Assembly (NCBI GenBank): GCA_028708945.1
Contig: JAQVXV010000005.1
Location: forward strand, 1 to 64,000
Direction: 5' to 3'
DNA: 64,000 nt
Source: Bacilli bacterium
Lineage (GTDB): Bacteria > Bacillota_I > Bacilli_A > RF39 > UBA660
Position numbers and translations under genes: made by a program. Shown here piece by piece: positions 32,175 to 41,681 of this stretch. Numbering within the stretch: the stretch's first letter is position 1; every line of letters starts with the position of its first letter. The notes beneath the pieces are model-generated. The model was not told the DNA's origin and did not search any database. It was given only the letters and a program-made list of their open reading frames with translations.

Positions 32175-33907
32175 TAATATTCACCTTTTCTAATCTTTAA
32201 TATTTCTTCAGCTATTTCTGCTTTTGACTTTTGACCATTTGTTGTAAAAACTTTATTTTTTAGAGCATCAACATTATTTAAAGTATTGTATTCATTGATT
32301 GCATTTATATAATCTTCAATTTCTTCTTCACTATATTTTTCTTTTAATTCCATTGATAGTATTTCTGATAATGTCTTAATCTTTTCATCATCAGACAAAA
32401 TTTTATTCATAAAATCAGAAACATTTATATAATTATAATCATCATAGAAAAATCTTATATCATTTGCTAAATTGCGATATCTATCAATTGGCATATGTGT
32501 TACTTTTTTCTTATACATTAAAATTACATTTTTATCGATTAACATATAATATATTAATTTTTTTTGTGCTTCATCATATTTTGAATTTATGACTTTTTGT
32601 TTGGGTAAAATATCTTTAATTACCTTCTTTTCGGTTGATTTTAATTTACTTTTTATAAACTCAACTTCTAAGTTAGATTCCTTTGATAATTTGTTAATTG
32701 AAATCTCTCTTTGAACATCATCTTCAACTTGTTTTAAATCTTCAATAATTAAATTAACATACTTTGCAAGTTCAACACTATCGTTTAAATTGTAAATTTC
32801 TTTTAAGTAATTAAATTTATAATCAATATAACTTATTGGGTTTTCAGACTTTGATTTAAATTTTTCCTTACCATATTTTCTTATGTAATCATCAGGATCT
32901 AATCCTTCTTCTAAAGATATAATCTTTGGCATAATATCATTTTTAATCAATTCATTAGAACAGGTTAAAGTGGCATTTATACCAGCTTTATCACCGTCGA
33001 AACATAATATAACTTCTTTACTTAATTTTTTTAATTTTCGAATATGTTCTTTAGTTAAAGCTGTTCCCATTGTCGCAACAACATTATTTACTTCTGCTAA
33101 AGAACAAGAAATTACATCAAAAAAACCTTCAGTAATAATTATTTTCCCTTGTTTTTTTATAAATTCTTTCGCTCTATTTAAATTATAGAGCAACTCACTT
33201 TTTTTAAATATATCTGAAGTTTGTGAATTTATATATTTATTAGGATCATTTTTATCTAAACTTCGACCACTAAAACCAACAACTTGTCCATTATCATCCT
33301 CAATTGGAATCATGATACGATTTCTATACATATCATAAAATCCATTGTTCTCTGATACCAATCCACTTTTTAATAAATCTTTATATTTATATGATTTATT
33401 AACTAAATATTTTGTTAAAACATCTTTTCTGTTTATCGCTAAACCAATACCAAATTTTTTTATTGTATCTTCATCGATTCCTCTGTTTAAAAGATAATCT
33501 CGTGATGGCCTACCTTCAACTGTAAATATGCTATTTTGATATAATTTTAAAGCATCATCGTATATTTTAAAAAAAATATTTTCTTTTTTAACTGCTTTAT
33601 AATTTGAAAGTCCAATGTCAATACCAGACATCTCAGAACATTTTCTTAAAGCTTCTAAAAATCCGATTTCTTCTTTTTTCATTATAAAACTTATAACATT
33701 TCCAGTAATAGGTGGTTCACAACCAAAACAATGAAATATTTGTTTTTCTTTAGAGACTACAAAACTAGGTGTTTTTTCTTCATGAAATGGACATAATCCA
33801 AAATAATTATTTCCTCTAGGCGCTAAATCAAGATAATTAGATATGACATCTACAATATCTAAATTCTTACACACTTCATTAATTAAACTTTGTTCTATCT
33901 TAACCAT
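32174..33907 (-). CDS. dnaG: DNA primase
   Basis: The 577 residues have the N-terminal zinc ribbon (C39, H42, C60, C63), the TOPRIM core with [10 protein letters not shown] and [12 protein letters not shown], and a C-terminal DnaB-interacting helical part. It makes replication primers. The zinc loop reads [14 protein letters not shown], a few residues longer than the usual FGCGxGGxVFxF. The start is ATG 33907, behind GAGGGATATAT; ten upstream codons are in frame but lack a site. Confidence 0.96.
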   Translation of the reverse strand: MVKIEQSLINEVCKNLDIVDVISNYLDLAPRGNNYFGLCPFHEEKTPSFVVSKEKQIFHCFGCEPPITGNVISFIMKKEEIGFLEALRKCSEMSGIDIGLSNYKAVKKENIFFKIYDDALKLYQNSIFTVEGRPSRDYLLNRGIDEDTIKKFGIGLAINRKDVLTKYLVNKSYKYKDLLKSGLVSENNGFYDMYRNRIMIPIEDDNGQVVGFSGRSLDKNDPNKYINSQTSDIFKKSELLYNLNRAKEFIKKQGKIIITEGFFDVISCSLAEVNNVVATMGTALTKEHIRKLKKLSKEVILCFDGDKAGINATLTCSNELIKNDIMPKIISLEEGLDPDDYIRKYGKEKFKSKSENPISYIDYKFNYLKEIYNLNDSVELAKYVNLIIEDLKQVEDDVQREISINKLSKESNLEVEFIKSKLKSTEKKVIKDILPKQKVINSKYDEAQKKLIYYMLIDKNVILMYKKKVTHMPIDRYRNLANDIRFFYDDYNYINVSDFMNKILSDDEKIKTLSEILSMELKEKYSEEEIEDYINAINEYNTLNNVDALKNKVFTTNGQKSKAEIAEEILKIRKGEY

Positions 33908-34026
33908 ATATATCCCTCTAATAAGTATATACCCCATCTTTCTTGCTTTTCCTTTTTTTTGACATAATTTTTAAAAAAAGTTTTTTTGTCATACTTTTGA
34001 GCATAATATTTAGAAAGGTGGTAAAT

Positions 34027-34563
34027 ATGAATTTAAAGTTTTTTAAATTATTAAATGTTTTACTTATTTTTGTTTTATTCTTCCCTTTTCATTATGGATA
34101 CGATGTTTTCCCTAATTCTTTAAGCGCTATTTTTTTCCCAGTTAATGAAAGTATTTGGGAACATATGAAACTAATATTCACTACTTTCATGATATATGGA
34201 ATATTAGAATATATTATCTATAATAAATACAAAGTTAAAGTGAATAATTTTTTATTCGGAACTCTCTTAAGTACTTTATCTTGTATAATTATATTTTTGG
34301 CAATATTTTTACCAATCTACTATAAAATAGGTGAAAATTTATATATAACGCTTTCAATATTATTTGTTTCAATCATTTTTGCTCAAATTATTAGTTATAT
34401 AATAATTAAAAAAGACAATATTAAATTTCTTAATATTATCTCTTTTATAATTATAATTATTTGTTATGTTGTTTTTGGATATTTTAATTATTATCCAATT
34501 AAAAATGATTTTTTTTATGATCCTATAGAGGAAAAATATGGAATAAACACTTATGTTCTTTAA
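34027..34563 (+). CDS. DUF6512-like membrane protein
   Basis: The 178 residues start at ATG 34027 behind AAAGGTGGTAAAT; 28 in-frame codons upstream are rejected. Six membrane segments are predicted and the conserved-looking motif FPVNESIWEHMKLIF (about 35-50) matches an uncharacterised Firmicutes membrane family that I believe is DUF6512. It ends 4 bp into the 3' end of the convergent glycosidase gene. Function unknown. Confidence 0.65.
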   Translation: MNLKFFKLLNVLLIFVLFFPFHYGYDVFPNSLSAIFFPVNESIWEHMKLIFTTFMIYGILEYIIYNKYKVKVNNFLFGTLLSTLSCIIIFLAIFLPIYYKIGENLYITLSILFVSIIFAQIISYIIIKKDNIKFLNIISFIIIIICYVVFGYFNYYPIKNDFFYDPIEEKYGINTYVL

Positions 34564-35579
34564 TCTGTAAAGTATGCAAAAGCATTTACTAATCCACGTC
34601 CCTCACCTAATACATCACCATCGCTACTTCGTGCAATGTTTAATAATTTACCTTTTTCAACTAATTGAGTAGATGCACCACCATCTAAATTAGCCGCATT
34701 ATAGGCACCATATAATTCTAATGTTTTGATTACTTCGTCTAACGTAGGACCACAATAGAAAACCCTACAAGCATTTACTACTAAAAATAAAACAACTCCA
34801 TCTTTTCTTTGAGCAATTGTGGTGCGAGCAGCATTTCCAAATCCACCATCGCCAACCTTTTGCATTGACTTTCCATTTACAATTAAGTAAGGAAACCACT
34901 CAACTGCATCTCTTATTCCCATTTCTAAGGCTTCTACTCCAGTAGCTCTTGTTAAAACAAGTTTATTATCTTTATTAAATCCAATAAGATTTCCTTTTTT
35001 TGAAGAGTTGCTTGACGAGATAATTTCACCATTTTTTATAACATGTCCCATAGGAATATTTGTAGAAAAATCTCTACTATCTCTAAAATTTCCGCCACCT
35101 GTTATACAAATAGTTGCTCCATGTCTTGAGCACATATATTTTAATTTTTCAGGATAAGTTCCCTGAACTCCCATATTTTTTGATTCTATTAACTTAACCT
35201 TTGATGGATCATATATAACCGCCATAATAGCATCATAATTACCAACTTTTGTTTTAATGATTTTATAGTCTTCATTTCCGGAATCTCTTGTTAATACTTC
35301 CTCATCATATTTATTATCATATGATTCTTTAGGTTTTGTATCAATTACAATTTCATCTAAATTTACTTCCTCTTTTATTGGAACATAGTAATTTGCATTC
35401 ATTACATCATAAATCATTTGATCCGAATAAAATATATAGGCTAAATATCGATGTGTCATCGTATTCATAGCAGTGTTTATATACCAAACCCGAAAATTAG
35501 AAATTGGCCCATAGAATAAGAGAAAACCAAGAAGTGCTAAAATATCTAATATTATTATTATAATTGTTTTCTTTTTCAT
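34560..35579 (-). CDS. Membrane-anchored phosphodiester glycosidase-family (NAGPA domain) protein
   Basis: An N-terminal helix (about 4-26) is followed by a NAGPA domain: ICITGGGNFRDS, MGHVIKNGEIISS, LVLTRATGVEALEMGIRDAVEW and the end motif ANLDGGASTQLVEKGKLLN. Family members cleave phosphodiester-linked sugars or act on exopolysaccharide; a wall-polymer role outside the cell is likely. It overlaps the upstream gene by four bases (ATGA), so the two are coupled. Confidence 0.85.
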   Translation of the reverse strand: MKKKTIIIIILDILALLGFLLFYGPISNFRVWYINTAMNTMTHRYLAYIFYSDQMIYDVMNANYYVPIKEEVNLDEIVIDTKPKESYDNKYDEEVLTRDSGNEDYKIIKTKVGNYDAIMAVIYDPSKVKLIESKNMGVQGTYPEKLKYMCSRHGATICITGGGNFRDSRDFSTNIPMGHVIKNGEIISSSNSSKKGNLIGFNKDNKLVLTRATGVEALEMGIRDAVEWFPYLIVNGKSMQKVGDGGFGNAARTTIAQRKDGVVLFLVVNACRVFYCGPTLDEVIKTLELYGAYNAANLDGGASTQLVEKGKLLNIARSSDGDVLGEGRGLVNAFAYFTD

Positions 35580-36904
35580 TCTGTCACCTCTTTCGTATAA
35601 GGATTATTTAGTGTTCCTTCTCCTTTTAATCCTTCCTTACTTATTGTAATTGTTGGTCTTACACTCCTTACATAACCTCTATTACTATATACAACTCCAT
35701 CACTGAACATATATGCCGAATAATTTCCAGTTGGAGTAATTAAATAATAATTATCTAATTCTAAATTAAACAATATATTAGTTACATCATATAACCCAAC
35801 TTTTACTTTTATTGTGTCTTCTTTTATTTTATCTAATCCATCATCATAAGACGCAATATTATACTCATGTTCTAATAACAAATCTTTATAACTTAAAGAT
35901 TCTAAATAATTAGTGTTTAAATACTTACCAATACCAACATTTTCAATATCAAATTTATTATCTTTTATATTGAATTGATACTTAGTATTTCCATCATCAA
36001 TTAAATTATTAAGTACTAGTGAAATTTTTTCTTCTTCTGTTTCAAAAACTTGCCATAAATCTTCACCTAACTTAACATACTTACCTACTATATTATCTGT
36101 TTCAATAATATATGGTTTTTCTTTAGTTCCATCACCACTACTGAAAGATACTACATTAGTTAATGTTAAAACAGGTCTAATTGCATATAGGTTATCAGGT
36201 GCATCTAGCGATAAATTACTATTGTTCATCAACCATGTTTTTTCATCTGTTCTATTATATAACCAAGTGTTTTCTTCACCCATTAAGAAACTATTACCAT
36301 CTACTTTACTATTTAGAAAATCTGAAATATTTAATAATTTTACATTACTATAATATTTATTATTACATGTAATTTTATTAATATCTTCAACTGTGTCTAA
36401 ACAAACAGTTCCTTTGATTAAATTTTTCTTATCAATTTGTTCATAAAAATATTCATTTAAATATCTGTCAATATCTGATCCTTTATAATCTCTTATTTCT
36501 TCGCTTACTTTTAAATAATTGATTGGATCTTCTGAAATAACTTCCATACTTCTATCGCTGTTTATTTTAATAACACGATATAGCATATTGGAATATACCA
36601 CATAATTATCAACTTCTTCACCTTTGAAAAAATACTTATTTCCATCTTGGTATAATCCATCACCACTAGTAACGACTTTTTTTTGCATTATATCGTTTAC
36701 TAAAGAAGATACCTTTTTTCCCTTATCGTCTGTTGGTGTAAGTTTATTCTTATATATTACTGCCCTTGATAGATAAAAAACTGAAAATCCAACTAAAAAA
36801 ATAATACTTACAATACTAAAAATCAACTCTATTTTACTCATTTTGGGGGGATTTTTTTTAACTTTATTTTCCTCTTGTTTTACTAATTCGTCTTTTACTT
36901 CCAC
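35576..36904 (-). CDS. Membrane-anchored protein of a duplicated-domain type, unknown
   Basis: The 442 residues start with a basic cytoplasmic stretch and a membrane helix (about 28-48), then two similar outside halves, each with a YRVIKINSDRSMEVISED- or WQVFETEEEKISLVLNN-type beginning and ending in a RPVLTLT/RPTITISKEG...GDGTKEKPYIIE/GEGTLNNPYTKE motif (about 250-270 and 420-440). This resembles the DUF6273-like ligand fold. GTG start at 36904 behind TAGGAGTGATATA. It is translationally coupled to the glycosidase gene and may assist it. Confidence 0.65.
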   Translation of the reverse strand: MEVKDELVKQEENKVKKNPPKMSKIELIFSIVSIIFLVGFSVFYLSRAVIYKNKLTPTDDKGKKVSSLVNDIMQKKVVTSGDGLYQDGNKYFFKGEEVDNYVVYSNMLYRVIKINSDRSMEVISEDPINYLKVSEEIRDYKGSDIDRYLNEYFYEQIDKKNLIKGTVCLDTVEDINKITCNNKYYSNVKLLNISDFLNSKVDGNSFLMGEENTWLYNRTDEKTWLMNNSNLSLDAPDNLYAIRPVLTLTNVVSFSSGDGTKEKPYIIETDNIVGKYVKLGEDLWQVFETEEEKISLVLNNLIDDGNTKYQFNIKDNKFDIENVGIGKYLNTNYLESLSYKDLLLEHEYNIASYDDGLDKIKEDTIKVKVGLYDVTNILFNLELDNYYLITPTGNYSAYMFSDGVVYSNRGYVRSVRPTITISKEGLKGEGTLNNPYTKEVTE

Positions 36905-36983
36905 TATATCACTCCTACTAATATCTAATAAATTATATCAAATATAAAAAACATAATCAATAATTAATATGAAATTCACAAAA

Positions 36984-37008
36984 GAAAGCAATCAATTTGA
37001 TTGCTTTC
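36984..37008 (-). terminator. Terminator of the comEA-comEC operon
   Basis: GAAAGCAATCA / TGATTGCTTTC form an 11-bp perfect stem followed on the minus strand by TTTTGTG, 35 bp after the comEC stop. Confidence 0.7.
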
Positions 37009-37041
37009 ATCTATATTAAACGCTAATGCATTAGCGGCTAG

Positions 37042-39021
37042 TTAACGACAAGTATATAACAATAGTTTATCTTTTAAAATAAACTTAATTGTTCCATTAA
37101 TACTTGTCATATATAATGGTATATTCTTATTCTCTATTTTAGCTACAATCTCTTGACTAGGATGCTTAAACATATTATTTTTACCAACAGATATGACGGC
37201 ATTTTTAATATCTAAATTCAATAATTCATCTGATGTACTTGTTTTAGAACCATGGTGTCCTATCTTTAGTATATCCACATTTTCAAAATTATATTCTTTT
37301 AAGATATATTTTTCTTCCTCTTTTGTCGCATCTGCTAATAACAATATATTCTTTTTATTAAGCGCTGTGTAGATTATTAAACTATCTTTGTTTTCGTTTT
37401 TGTTTTTTTTATTTAAAAAGTTAAAAACAATATCATCTATATTTAACTTGTTTTTACTATAAAAATAAGTATTTATTTTTTTTAATTTGCTAATTTCTAT
37501 TAATTTGCTCTCTAATTCATTATTTTCATAACTATTAAAAATAATATTGGAAATTTTATAGTCGTTTATTAATCTTTCAGATCCTCCAGCATGATCATAG
37601 TCGCCATGAGTTAAAATTAAATAATCTATTTTTTTAACTCCCACTGATTTTAAATATGGCACTAAAATATTTTTGCCTACATTATCGTTCATTGGATTTC
37701 CACCAGTATCAATTAAAATATTTTTATTTTTAAAGGATATTAAAATTGAATCTCCTTGTTCAACATTAATAAAGGTTATTTCAGGATATATTTTATAAAA
37801 GTGTAAATTACTACATAAAATTATAAATATAAGCATTACTAATAAGTGTTTATGACTTTTTTTAAAAACTAAATAAAGTAATAAATAATACACAATTACT
37901 AATATTATATGCATTTTAGGCATTATCATCAGATAATTTAATTTATTAAAAAGTAATGAGGAATTTTCCATAAAAATAACTAAAAAATTAAATATAGGTT
38001 CTAAAAAAGGTATTATTAAAACTATTAATGATAATGGAAATATTACAAAAGACACTAAAGGAACAAAAAATAAATTTATTAAAAAACTAGTTAAATTTAT
38101 TTCAAAAAAACTATTTGCTAATATTGGTACACTTGCTAAAGATGCTATTAAAGAAATATATAGTAAATTGATTAAATAATTTTTTGTTTTTATTTTTTTA
38201 GAAAACAAAATTATATAAAAACTGATTATAAAACTAAAAGAAAAACCATTATCATATATATAAAAAGGATTGTATAGCAATAAAGAAAAACAAACCAGTC
38301 CTAAAGCATCTATCTTATCTATTTTAATTAAATTATAAACAATAAATATTAAAACAGATCTTAAAACAGAAGGGGTAAAACCTGTTATAAACATAAAAAT
38401 TGTTAAAAAAACAGAAATAATGATCGTATTTAATATTTTGTTTTTAATAAATCCTTTAATAAATAAAAAAATTATTGAAGATAATAAAGTAACTTGTGAT
38501 CCTGATAATGCTAATAAATGTGTAATGCCGTTTTTTTGATAACTTTCTTCAATATCTTCTTCAATATAAATATTGTTTCCAATAATAAAAGCATTTAAAT
38601 ACTTGTTGTTTCCTAACCTATTTATAACCCAATTTTTTAAAAAATACAATATATTATTAGACTTACCTACTACTTCAATTTTGTTTAATTCCATTGTCCA
38701 ATATATTTTTTTGCTCATTAAATATTTTCTATAATTAAATAAATTAAAATTACTGTTTTCTCTTGGAAGCTTTAAAGTTCCTTCAATAATAACTTTATCA
38801 CCTATTTGTAAATTATATTCACATTCATAACAATTGACTAAAACTTTTTCTATACCTTTAACAATATAGGTTTTACGATTATCATAATCTTTAATATCAA
38901 ATATAATTCCATCGATTTTAGTTTGATTTTGTTCTAAATGAGTAGTATAAATATTATTTTTAACTCTTATATAAGTTATAAATATTAAACTAAAGAGTAA
39001 GATTAGCTTTATTTTTTTCAT
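37042..39021 (-). CDS. comEC: DNA uptake channel ComEC/Rec2
   Basis: The 659 residues give an N-terminal soluble OB-like part, the ComEC membrane domain with the NGITHLLALSGSQVTLL signature, and a C-terminal beta-lactamase-like domain (LILTHGDYDHAGGSE, KIGHHGSKTSTS). It forms the channel that carries single-stranded DNA into the cell. ATG 39021 is chosen; a TTG at 39036 is in frame but badly spaced from AAAGG. It overlaps comEA by 32 bp. Confidence 0.95.
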   Translation of the reverse strand: MKKIKLILLFSLIFITYIRVKNNIYTTHLEQNQTKIDGIIFDIKDYDNRKTYIVKGIEKVLVNCYECEYNLQIGDKVIIEGTLKLPRENSNFNLFNYRKYLMSKKIYWTMELNKIEVVGKSNNILYFLKNWVINRLGNNKYLNAFIIGNNIYIEEDIEESYQKNGITHLLALSGSQVTLLSSIIFLFIKGFIKNKILNTIIISVFLTIFMFITGFTPSVLRSVLIFIVYNLIKIDKIDALGLVCFSLLLYNPFYIYDNGFSFSFIISFYIILFSKKIKTKNYLINLLYISLIASLASVPILANSFFEINLTSFLINLFFVPLVSFVIFPLSLIVLIIPFLEPIFNFLVIFMENSSLLFNKLNYLMIMPKMHIILVIVYYLLLYLVFKKSHKHLLVMLIFIILCSNLHFYKIYPEITFINVEQGDSILISFKNKNILIDTGGNPMNDNVGKNILVPYLKSVGVKKIDYLILTHGDYDHAGGSERLINDYKISNIIFNSYENNELESKLIEISKLKKINTYFYSKNKLNIDDIVFNFLNKKNKNENKDSLIIYTALNKKNILLLADATKEEEKYILKEYNFENVDILKIGHHGSKTSTSDELLNLDIKNAVISVGKNNMFKHPSQEIVAKIENKNIPLYMTSINGTIKFILKDKLLLYTCR

Positions 39022-39577
39022 AAGTTGATTTGCCAATACCTTTTACTTCCATAAATTCTTCTAGTGTTTTAAATCCATTGTTTTCTTCACGATATTTAAT
39101 AATTGCTAAAGCTTTACTTTCACCTATTCCTGATAAAGTCATAAGTTCTTCTTTAGTTCCAATATTTAAAGAAACCTTATTGCCAATTTTTGTTATTTCA
39201 TTATTACTAGAATCAATACAACCAATAGTTTTAATAACGGGGCAACTACAACTATTTTCAATAAAAATGACATTATTTTTCTTTAATTCTTCTTTAGTAT
39301 AGATAATTAAAACCGATTCATTTTCAACTGTTTTACTTAAATTTAGGGAACTGACATCTGAATCTTTATTCAGTCCCCCACTTGCCTCAATTAAGTCCTC
39401 TACCCTACTGTTGCTATTTAATTTGTAAACGCCAGGATTTTTAACAGCCCCTTTTATTTCAGCTTTAATTGATTTTTCTAAATAATTATTTTGTTCATAA
39501 AAGATAAGACAGATATTTAAAATAAATAATAAAATTATAAATATATTTGTTATTTTCAAAAAAGTATACTTATACAT
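38990..39577 (-). CDS. comEA: DNA receptor ComEA
   Basis: The 195 residues have an N-terminal membrane anchor (about 8-25), an SLBB-like domain (KGAVKNPGVYKLNSNSRVEDLIEASGG) and a double helix-hairpin-helix (LMTLSGIGESKALAIIKYR, FMEVKGIGKSTYEK) that binds double-stranded DNA at the cell surface. TATAGGAGGTCAT precedes the ATG. It is the first gene of the comEA-comEC operon. Confidence 0.95.
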   Translation of the reverse strand: MYKYTFLKITNIFIILLFILNICLIFYEQNNYLEKSIKAEIKGAVKNPGVYKLNSNSRVEDLIEASGGLNKDSDVSSLNLSKTVENESVLIIYTKEELKKNNVIFIENSCSCPVIKTIGCIDSSNNEITKIGNKVSLNIGTKEELMTLSGIGESKALAIIKYREENNGFKTLEEFMEVKGIGKSTYEKNKANLTL

Positions 39578-39624
39578 ATGACCTCCTATATAAATATACT
39601 TTATAAAAATTATTAATCCTAAAA

Positions 39625-39642
39625 AAGGAAGAAAACTTCCTT
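39625..39642 (-). terminator. Terminator of the small YjcZ-like gene
   Basis: AAGGAAG / CTTCCTT with a 4-base loop is followed by a T-run on the minus strand and touches the stop codon of the 54-aa gene. Confidence 0.7.
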
Positions 39643-39805
39643 AATTATTATGCCATGAGCGAGAACCAAGTATGATTATTAATAAAATAAATAGTACTAA
39701 TATGATAGCTGCACTATATCCTGTTCCATATCCAGTACCGCATCCTGGATAGTAAGACATTCCTTGATTACAGCTTTGTTGACCATATCCGCCATAGTAA
39801 TACAT
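39641..39805 (-). CDS. Small YjcZ-like Gly/Tyr-rich membrane protein (54 aa)
   Basis: This short frame encodes 54 residues: a Gly/Tyr/Cys-rich start (MYYYGGYGQQSC, then GCGTGYGTGY) followed by one membrane helix (about 31-47, SAAIILVLFILLIIILG) and SRSWHNN. The layout matches the YjcZ family of small sporulation-associated proteins in Bacilli. GGAGGGG precedes the ATG and a terminator follows directly, so it is a monocistronic gene. Confidence 0.75.
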   Translation of the reverse strand: MYYYGGYGQQSCNQGMSYYPGCGTGYGTGYSAAIILVLFILLIIILGSRSWHNN

Positions 39806-39948
39806 AAGACCCCTCCAATCTACCTAGTATATAGTATTAATAATTTACATTTTTGCTAATATTAAAAACCTATTTCCACTATTTTTATTTAAAATATTCT
39901 TTATTTGTGTTATTATATTATATGAAATAACTTTAAATGGTGATTAAT

Positions 39949-41106
39949 ATGAAAAAAATTTTTAAATACATAAAAAACATATTTAAAGACTTGGATAAAA
40001 CATTACTAATCGTAACTATTGTTTTAGCAATATGGGGATTACTTAATATTGTTACAGCATCAAGTCGTGAATCAGTAGTTAGATATGATAAAAGCTTATA
40101 TCATTATTTTTTTATGCAAGCACTATGGATTTCTGCTGCTTTTATTGGGGGTTTTTTAATTACCCTCGTGCCTACTAAAACTTATAAATATATAGGTTCT
40201 TTTCTATTTTTTATAATTGTTATTGTTTTAACAATGACTTTATTTATGGGAAATGCTAAAAGAGGATCTACCAATTGGTTTTTTGGATTTCAACCTAGTG
40301 AATTTGCAAAACCAATATCAATTGTTGTCTTAGCAATGTTTTTTGAATCAAATCACAAAAAAATACGGATTAATAATTGGAATAGATTTAAACCTATAAG
40401 TTGGGCATTTATATTGGCCTTAATAGTTCCTATTTTAGTATTTTTGCAAAAAGATTTAGGAACAGCAATTATAATTGGTTCTATAACAATATTTTTGTTA
40501 TCATTCTCACCAATTTTAAAAAAAGATAAATTAATTTTGTTTGGAATAGGTATATTTTTAATTGTTTCAATGGCAAGTATTATGTTATTATTTGACAAAG
40601 GATTGTCAGAAGAACAATTAAGTAGAATAAATAATTTCAAGGATCCTTGTGAAAAATACCATGATGATGGATATCAAATATGTAATGGTTATATTGCAAT
40701 TAATTATGGTGGCCTATTTGGAGTCGGACTTGGAAATAGCAAACAAAAATATTCTTATATACCAGATCCTCATACTGATTCAGTATTTGCAATAATTGCT
40801 GAAGAATTTGGACTAATATGGAGTACTATAATATTTATATTATATGCTGTTTTATTAAAAAGGATTTTATATTGGGCTTCAAATGCTAGTTCAATAAGTG
40901 GTAAATATATGTGTATAGGAATTGCAGTTTATATTTTCGTCCATATTTTTATAAATCTAGGTGGTTTATTTGGAATTATACCACTTACCGGTGTTCCATT
41001 ACCGTTTTTCACTTATGGTGGAAGTTTTACTATATCATTAATATGTTCTTTAGCAATTGTACAAAGAGTATGTATTGATACAAAAAGACAAAAGATAAAA
41101 ATTTAA
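39949..41106 (+). CDS. SEDS peptidoglycan polymerase (FtsW/RodA family)
   Basis: The 385-residue protein has about ten membrane segments and the SEDS signatures FGFQPSEFAKP, FLQKDLGTAIII, IAINYGGLFGVGLGNS, IPDPHTDSVFAIIAEEFG and FGIIPLTGVPLPFFTYGGS. These polymerise lipid II glycan strands with a class B PBP. YIPDPHTDSVFA and the spacing look FtsW-like, but RodA cannot be excluded; no PBP gene is adjacent. ATG 39949 lies behind GGTGATTAAT. Confidence 0.92.
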   Translation: MKKIFKYIKNIFKDLDKTLLIVTIVLAIWGLLNIVTASSRESVVRYDKSLYHYFFMQALWISAAFIGGFLITLVPTKTYKYIGSFLFFIIVIVLTMTLFMGNAKRGSTNWFFGFQPSEFAKPISIVVLAMFFESNHKKIRINNWNRFKPISWAFILALIVPILVFLQKDLGTAIIIGSITIFLLSFSPILKKDKLILFGIGIFLIVSMASIMLLFDKGLSEEQLSRINNFKDPCEKYHDDGYQICNGYIAINYGGLFGVGLGNSKQKYSYIPDPHTDSVFAIIAEEFGLIWSTIIFILYAVLLKRILYWASNASSISGKYMCIGIAVYIFVHIFINLGGLFGIIPLTGVPLPFFTYGGSFTISLICSLAIVQRVCIDTKRQKIKI

Positions 41107-41120
41107 TAGTTGGAGGTATT

Positions 41121-41669
41121 ATGTTTAAGAAATTAGAAATATTGGACGAACGCGATGTTCGGTTAAGAGAAATTAGTAAAGAAATTACTAAACCGTTAAA
41201 CAAAGAAAAAAAAGAACTTGTCAATAAAATGATCAAGGAATTGAAATATAGTCAAATTGAAGAATATGAAAAAAAATACAATTTAAGACCAGGAATGGGT
41301 TTAGCATTTCCACAATTAGGAATTATGGAACGATTAATTGTTATTGTACATGAATATGAAGATGGTAAATTTAATAATTATGTTGTTCTTAATCCTAAAA
41401 TAGTAAGTAACTCAGAAGAAATGATTGCTGCTGATGCAGGTGAAGGATGTCTAAGTGTCAATCGTGATGTCGATGGACATATTGCTAGATATGCTAGAGT
41501 TACAATAAATGGATTTGATATGGAGTTAAATCCCATCAGTATTAGAGCAAGAGAAGAATTAGCAATTGCCTTCCAACATGAGATAGATCATTTAAATGGA
41601 ATATTATTCTATGATCGAATAAATAAAGATAATCCATTTTTTACTGAAGATGAAATCAGATTGATTTAA
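41121..41669 (+). CDS. def: Peptide deformylase
   Basis: The 182 residues contain the three deformylase motifs GMGLAFPQLG, EGCLS and QHEIDHLNG, holding the cysteine and two histidines that bind the metal. It removes the formyl group from nascent proteins. It is of the longer Gram-positive type 2, with the insertion GEGCLSVNRDVDGHIARY. It lies 14 bp after the SEDS gene and 12 bp before the sulfotransferase gene. Confidence 0.97.
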   Translation: MFKKLEILDERDVRLREISKEITKPLNKEKKELVNKMIKELKYSQIEEYEKKYNLRPGMGLAFPQLGIMERLIVIVHEYEDGKFNNYVVLNPKIVSNSEEMIAADAGEGCLSVNRDVDGHIARYARVTINGFDMELNPISIRAREELAIAFQHEIDHLNGILFYDRINKDNPFFTEDEIRLI

Positions 41670-41681
41670 TGAGGAGAAAAT

